A DNA stretch of 8,819 nucleotides from JAVBNW01 sp031551255. GTDB taxonomy: Bacteria > Bacillota > Clostridia > Christensenellales > UBA1750. Both the position numbers and the translations under genes were made by a program. The number at the start of each line of letters is the position of its first letter. Within the stretch, counting starts at the first letter, position 1. A model generated the notes under the pieces. That model was not told where the DNA came from. It was given only the letters and a program-made list of their open reading frames with translations, and did no database searches. Positions 6,145 through 8,819 of this stretch are shown in pieces. The stretch lies in NCBI GenBank assembly GCA_031551255.1, contig JAVBNW010000084.1:1-8819 (forward strand), read 5' to 3'.

Positions 6145-6894
6145 CTATAGTTTGCTAATAAAGTCGTCCACCATGCTTCCCAGCACGCTATCCCCGGAAG
6201 AATCTACCGCGCGGACGTATTCGCAGTGCGCGCTGTTCTCCATCACGCGCAGCGCTGTGTTTTCGCCATTCCCAAAGTTTTTAAGCGTGGCCGCGAGCAG
6301 CAGGGTCTGCTCGTAGCGGCCCGGCATGTCGTTGTCGGATACGATCAGCAAAACCCTGGGTATCGCCGTATTTTCGCGCACGAAGTATAGCGGCGCCGTT
6401 TCATCCACGACGATTCTGCGCCCGTCGAGCCCTCGTTCGATTAGTACATTGAAATGGGCGGTCGGTTGCCCCGCGTCGAAGATATAGCCTGCCATCCCGT
6501 CGGGGTTTATGCCGTGCGCGCCCAGATACCGCCCGTCAAAGCACAGCATCATGGCGATATACGCGCCCGCCGAGCTGCCGCCGATAAATATCCGCTCGCT
6601 TAGCCCGTGGGAAGAGGCGTTTTTTTGTGCCCAGGCGACGGCCTCCGCCGAGTCGCATAGGAAATCCGGATACTTCGCCTCGGGGTAGGTTCGGTAGTTG
6701 GCATTTACGCACGCTATGCCGCGTTTGGCAAGGTGAAGGCACGCGGTTTCGTACTCCTCTTTGTCGCCGCCCTCGAGTCCGCCGCCATGAAAGCATAGAA
6801 GCGTCGCCCGGGCAGGGGCATCGGGCAGATACAAATCCAACACGCGGGCGGGGTGGGGCGTCGCCCCATAGGGAATATCGCGAAGAATGTTCAT
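6145..6894 (-). CDS. Alpha/beta hydrolase, HSL/BD-FAE-like esterase
   Basis: A 249-residue cytosolic serine hydrolase, probably an esterase or lipase-like enzyme on a small substrate. The oxyanion-hole motif is HGGG at 36-39. The nucleophile is S108 in GGSSAGAY (GxSxG). D189 in SDNDMPGR and H223 in NSAHCEY complete the expected triad. The order and spacing fit the hormone-sensitive-lipase-like branch, in which HGGG precedes the nucleophile by about 70 residues. There is no signal peptide. I chose ATG at 6894 because GAGGAGG lies seven bases upstream. The frame stays open to 6960, but that extension would cross the promoter and has no ribosome binding site. The gene is alone on its strand, next to the mobile element at its 3' end and divergent from the FG-GAP-like gene. 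The substrate cannot be told from the sequence. Confidence 0.88.
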   Translation of the reverse strand: MNILRDIPYGATPHPARVLDLYLPDAPARATLLCFHGGGLEGGDKEEYETACLHLAKRGIACVNANYRTYPEAKYPDFLCDSAEAVAWAQKNASSHGLSERIFIGGSSAGAYIAMMLCFDGRYLGAHGINPDGMAGYIFDAGQPTAHFNVLIERGLDGRRIVVDETAPLYFVRENTAIPRVLLIVSDNDMPGRYEQTLLLAATLKNFGNGENTALRVMENSAHCEYVRAVDSSGDSVLGSMVDDFISKL

Positions 6895-6930
6895 AAAGCG
6901 CCCTCCTCGTTGAAAAATCGTGCCAGGCAA

Positions 6931-6939
6931 AGTATAACA
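6931..6939 (-). promoter_or_regulatory. Extended -10 promoter of the alpha/beta hydrolase
   Basis: On the minus strand TGTTATACT gives a TGn extension plus a TATACT hexamer (5/6). No good -35 is seen at 16-18 bases, as is usual for extended -10 promoters. The start would be near 6924, about 30 bases before the ATG at 6894, with GAGGAGG between them. Confidence 0.6.
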
Positions 6940-6947
6940 CGGGGCGC

Positions 6948-6976
6948 TTGTGAAACCCATACCTTCCGCCTATAAT
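6948..6976 (+). promoter_or_regulatory. Sigma-A type promoter of the FG-GAP-like gene and yaaA
   Basis: TTGTGA (6948-6953, 4/6) and a perfect TATAAT (6971-6976) are separated by 17 bases. The predicted start near 6983 leaves an untranslated leader of about 120 bases before the chosen TTG start. It lies back to back with the extended -10 promoter of the minus-strand hydrolase. Confidence 0.75.
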
Positions 6977-6982
6977 GGTTAT

Positions 6983-7103
6983 GATTGCAATACGCTTTGA
7001 GTAAGTGCCGATAACCCCGGGGCTCCTTGCAGGCGGCAAAAATTACTTGCAAATCCAGCCACCTCGCTTTTATCAGCGCTTACTACCAAGGGGGGACGAG
7101 ATT
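6983..7103 (+). promoter_or_regulatory. About 120-base 5' leader with possible stem-loops
   Basis: Long for a simple leader. It holds the palindrome CCCCGGGG (7015-7022), a possible TGCCG/CGGCA stem (7006-7010 with 7034-7038), and TTGCA/TGCAA arms (7027-7031 with 7048-7052) that cannot form at the same time as an alternative GCAA/TTGC pairing (7036-7039 with 7047-7050). I recognise no known riboswitch. A regulatory role is inference. Confidence 0.3.
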
Positions 7104-8141
7104 TTGAAGATTACCCGAAGCCAAATCGCCGCCATGGACAGTCCCTACGCCGTGAGCGCATTTAACGGGGCGCAGGGGATCTATGCGATGGCCGCGTCGG
7201 AGCTCAATGAGAAATGCCTTGCGTTTTCCGCCAACGGCGAGCTTCTCGAAACGCCGTGGGAGGATCAGGGCGGCACGATGAACTTGTGCCAGCTGGACGG
7301 CGAAGGAAGCTTTCTGGCCGTGCAGGAATTCTATAAAAACTTTCATTCTCAAACGGCGGGCATCGTGCGCGCGATAAGGGCCGGGGACGGATGGGAGACG
7401 CGCCGCATCGCCGATCTGCCGTTTGTGCACCGCATTTGTGTTCGGCAGGTGGAGGACGACCCCTATGTAATTGCCTGCACGATCAGCGACGACAAGCAAA
7501 ATGCCGCAGACTGGTCCAAGCCCGGCCAAGTGTACATCGGCAAGGTTCCTAAGGATTTCTCGCAGCCACTCGAGCTTTCGCCCCTGATCGAAGGCATCTA
7601 CAAAAACCACGGTCTGTTTAGCGGCGCGCTCGACGGGAAGGAGGCCATCCTCATCACCGGGCAGGAGGGCGTGTTCCGCATCGACGTGCCGGAAACGGAG
7701 AGCCGAGCGTGGACTTTTGAGAAGATTCTGGATAGAGAAGTGAGCGACGTCACCGTCATCGACATCGACGGCGACGGCTTTGACGAGCTGATCACCATAG
7801 AAGGCTTTCACGGCGATACTATCGCGGTGAACAAGCGCGTAGACGGGCAGTGGCGCATCGTATACCGTTATCCCGTCAAGCTGGCGCACGCGCTGTGGAG
7901 CGGAAACGTACTGGGCGAACCCGCGGTGCTCGTGGGCTACCGCGGGGCAAACGGCGCGCTTGTCATGCTTACGTTCGGGGGATGGCGCGATGGCGATTTG
8001 CTGATGGATGTTTCGGCGATCGACGAACACGAAGGCCCTACGAACATCGCCGTGATTCCCGGCGACAAAGTCGTCAGAGTTTTTTGCTGTTCGGGCAGCA
8101 AAAACCGCGTGATGCATTACCGCCTGGAGGACGACGCGTGA
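7104..8141 (+). CDS. FG-GAP/VCBS-repeat-like protein of unknown function
   Basis: A 345-residue protein, predicted beta-rich and cytosolic (no signal peptide or membrane segment). It holds one clear calcium-loop motif, DIDGDGFDEL at residues 220-229, the hallmark of FG-GAP/VCBS blades. Other blade-like segments are less regular (for example ALDGKEAILITG at about 176-187 and GEPAVLVGYRG). A beta-propeller with several degenerate repeats is likely; its ligand or partner is not known. I chose TTG at 7104 because AAGGGGGG lies eight bases upstream. An in-frame GTG at 7005 would add 33 residues but has no ribosome binding site. It is first in a pair with yaaA, 31 bases apart, behind a good promoter. 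Most FG-GAP proteins are exported, so a cytosolic one is unusual; a missed start is an alternative. Confidence 0.75.
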   Translation: MKITRSQIAAMDSPYAVSAFNGAQGIYAMAASELNEKCLAFSANGELLETPWEDQGGTMNLCQLDGEGSFLAVQEFYKNFHSQTAGIVRAIRAGDGWETRRIADLPFVHRICVRQVEDDPYVIACTISDDKQNAADWSKPGQVYIGKVPKDFSQPLELSPLIEGIYKNHGLFSGALDGKEAILITGQEGVFRIDVPETESRAWTFEKILDREVSDVTVIDIDGDGFDELITIEGFHGDTIAVNKRVDGQWRIVYRYPVKLAHALWSGNVLGEPAVLVGYRGANGALVMLTFGGWRDGDLLMDVSAIDEHEGPTNIAVIPGDKVVRVFCCSGSKNRVMHYRLEDDA

Positions 8142-8157
8142 TGCGCTCTGCCCATAC

Positions 8158-8164
8158 AGGAGGT
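8158..8164 (+). promoter_or_regulatory. Strong ribosome binding site fixing the yaaA start
   Basis: AGGAGGT lies eight bases before the ATG at 8173. It is a full anti-16S match and settles the start among several nearby in-frame ATG codons (8182, 8185). Confidence 0.85.
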
Positions 8165-8172
8165 AACCCGGC

Positions 8173-8819
8173 ATGCTTGTAATGATGGCCCCTGCCAGGA
8201 ACGTGCGGCCATGTTTGCCGCCCGGCCTTGCGCCGACGCGCGCGCCGTTTGCGTCTGAGGCGCAGCAGCTTGCGGATGCCGTGCGCGAATACGACCCGTG
8301 GCAGCTCGAGAGCATACTCGACGTCGATGCGCCAAGGGCGCTGGAGCTGTTCCACGCGTACCAGGCGTTTAACGCGGATCTGCCCGGAACCCCGGCGTTG
8401 TTTTCCTACTACGGCGCGGCGTTTCGCAATATGAACCCGGCGGATTTTGACGATGCGGATCTACGATTTGCACAGGAACATTTCCGCTTCCTCAGCGCGC
8501 TGTACGGCATGCTCAGGCCGCTGGACGGCGTGCTAAACCACCGCCTCGGCATGAACTTTCGCCCGCACGGACAAGACCTGTATGCGTTTTGGGGCGACAG
8601 GATTTATAAGGAGATCTACCGCGGCGCGGGCATGCTGGTGAACCTCGCGTCCACCGAATACGCCAAGCTCGTAACGGCCCACCGCTCTGCCAAGGATGAA
8701 ATGATAACCTGCCGCTTCCTGGTGCAAAAGCAGGGCCGCGCGCGGGGAACGGTTTCAACCGTGCGCATCGCGCGCGGGCAGATGGCCAGATACATCGTGA
8801 AAAACAAGATCGACAGGCC
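8173..8819 (+). CDS. yaaA: YaaA family peroxide stress protein (UPF0246/DUF328), 3' end outside window
   Basis: The first 215 residues are present; family members are usually about 250, so roughly 35-40 residues are cut off by the window end. Family signatures in order: LVMMAPARN at the start where relatives have LILISPAKT; FSYYGAAF (77-84); LSALYGMLRPLDGVLNHRLGMNF (107-129); NLASTEYAKLV (157-167); KDEMITCRF (174-182); and VRIARGQMARYIVKN near the end, the conserved ARG.MARYI block. In E. coli YaaA is OxyR-controlled and lowers free intracellular iron under peroxide stress; the structure binds DNA. The same role here is inference. The Lys-Thr of the usual PAKT start is Arg-Asn here. It lies 31 bases after the FG-GAP-like gene and is probably cotranscribed with it. 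Confidence 0.9.
   Translation, partial: MLVMMAPARNVRPCLPPGLAPTRAPFASEAQQLADAVREYDPWQLESILDVDAPRALELFHAYQAFNADLPGTPALFSYYGAAFRNMNPADFDDADLRFAQEHFRFLSALYGMLRPLDGVLNHRLGMNFRPHGQDLYAFWGDRIYKEIYRGAGMLVNLASTEYAKLVTAHRSAKDEMITCRFLVQKQGRARGTVSTVRIARGQMARYIVKNKIDR

Noticed and set aside
7021..7034. 14-base match GGCTCCTTGCAGGC shared, inverted, with 5982-5995 of the mobile element
   Set aside because: By a rough estimate about 0.3 such matches are expected by chance in a window this size, and the flanking bases do not align cleanly. A second element fragment cannot be claimed.
7005..7103. GTG at 7005 as start of the FG-GAP-like gene
   Set aside because: No ribosome binding site precedes it, it lies about 22 bases from the predicted transcription start, and the TTG at 7104 has AAGGGGGG at good spacing.
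7083..8315. Open frame of 410 codons on the minus strand opposite the FG-GAP-like gene and the start of yaaA
   Set aside because: It spans two real genes and their junction and has no recognisable motif. It is a GC-driven shadow.

Overview
The window looks like a chromosomal segment of a fairly GC-rich member of the Clostridia/Firmicutes. The reasons are strong AGGAGG-type ribosome binding sites, sigma-A type promoters, a membrane-anchored NlpC/P60 wall hydrolase with repeated peptidoglycan-binding domains, a GH25 lysozyme and a YaaA homologue. The taxonomic call is inference from gene content and signals only. There is no rRNA, tRNA, CRISPR array, integrase or recognisable defence system. 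Most of the window is ordinary housekeeping or accessory metabolism.

Layout, left to right. Positions 1-198 have no gene but hold three consecutive hairpins and an 11-bp direct repeat that permits an alternative long-range helix; this may be a structured RNA, and I cannot assign it to a family. Positions 199-230 are the terminator of the first gene. Three genes follow on the minus strand. The leftmost (268-1992) encodes a membrane-anchored wall hydrolase with four peptidoglycan-binding repeats and an NlpC/P60 domain. To its right lies a two-gene operon read right to left: an extended SDR (5180-4188), then an M28/PA-domain metallopeptidase-like protein (4191-2146). The two overlap by ATGA and are driven by a near-consensus promoter at 5223-5251. 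On the plus strand, transcribed away from that promoter, is a signal-less GH25 lysozyme (5297-5932).

Immediately after the lysozyme, and overlapping its stop codon, is a 165-bp quasi-palindromic MITE-like element with 16-bp terminal inverted repeats (5931-6095). Then come an alpha/beta hydrolase on the minus strand (6894-6145) and, divergent from it, a plus-strand pair. The pair is an FG-GAP/VCBS-like protein of unknown role (7104-8141) and a YaaA family peroxide-stress protein cut by the window edge (8173-8819).

Functional picture: two cell-wall hydrolases bracket the SDR/peptidase operon, but nothing shows that they form a pathway. The best candidates for something undescribed are the structured region at the left edge, the snap-back mobile element, and the conserved-looking but uncharacterised SDR plus M28 pairing. 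I found no convincing evidence of a complete new system.
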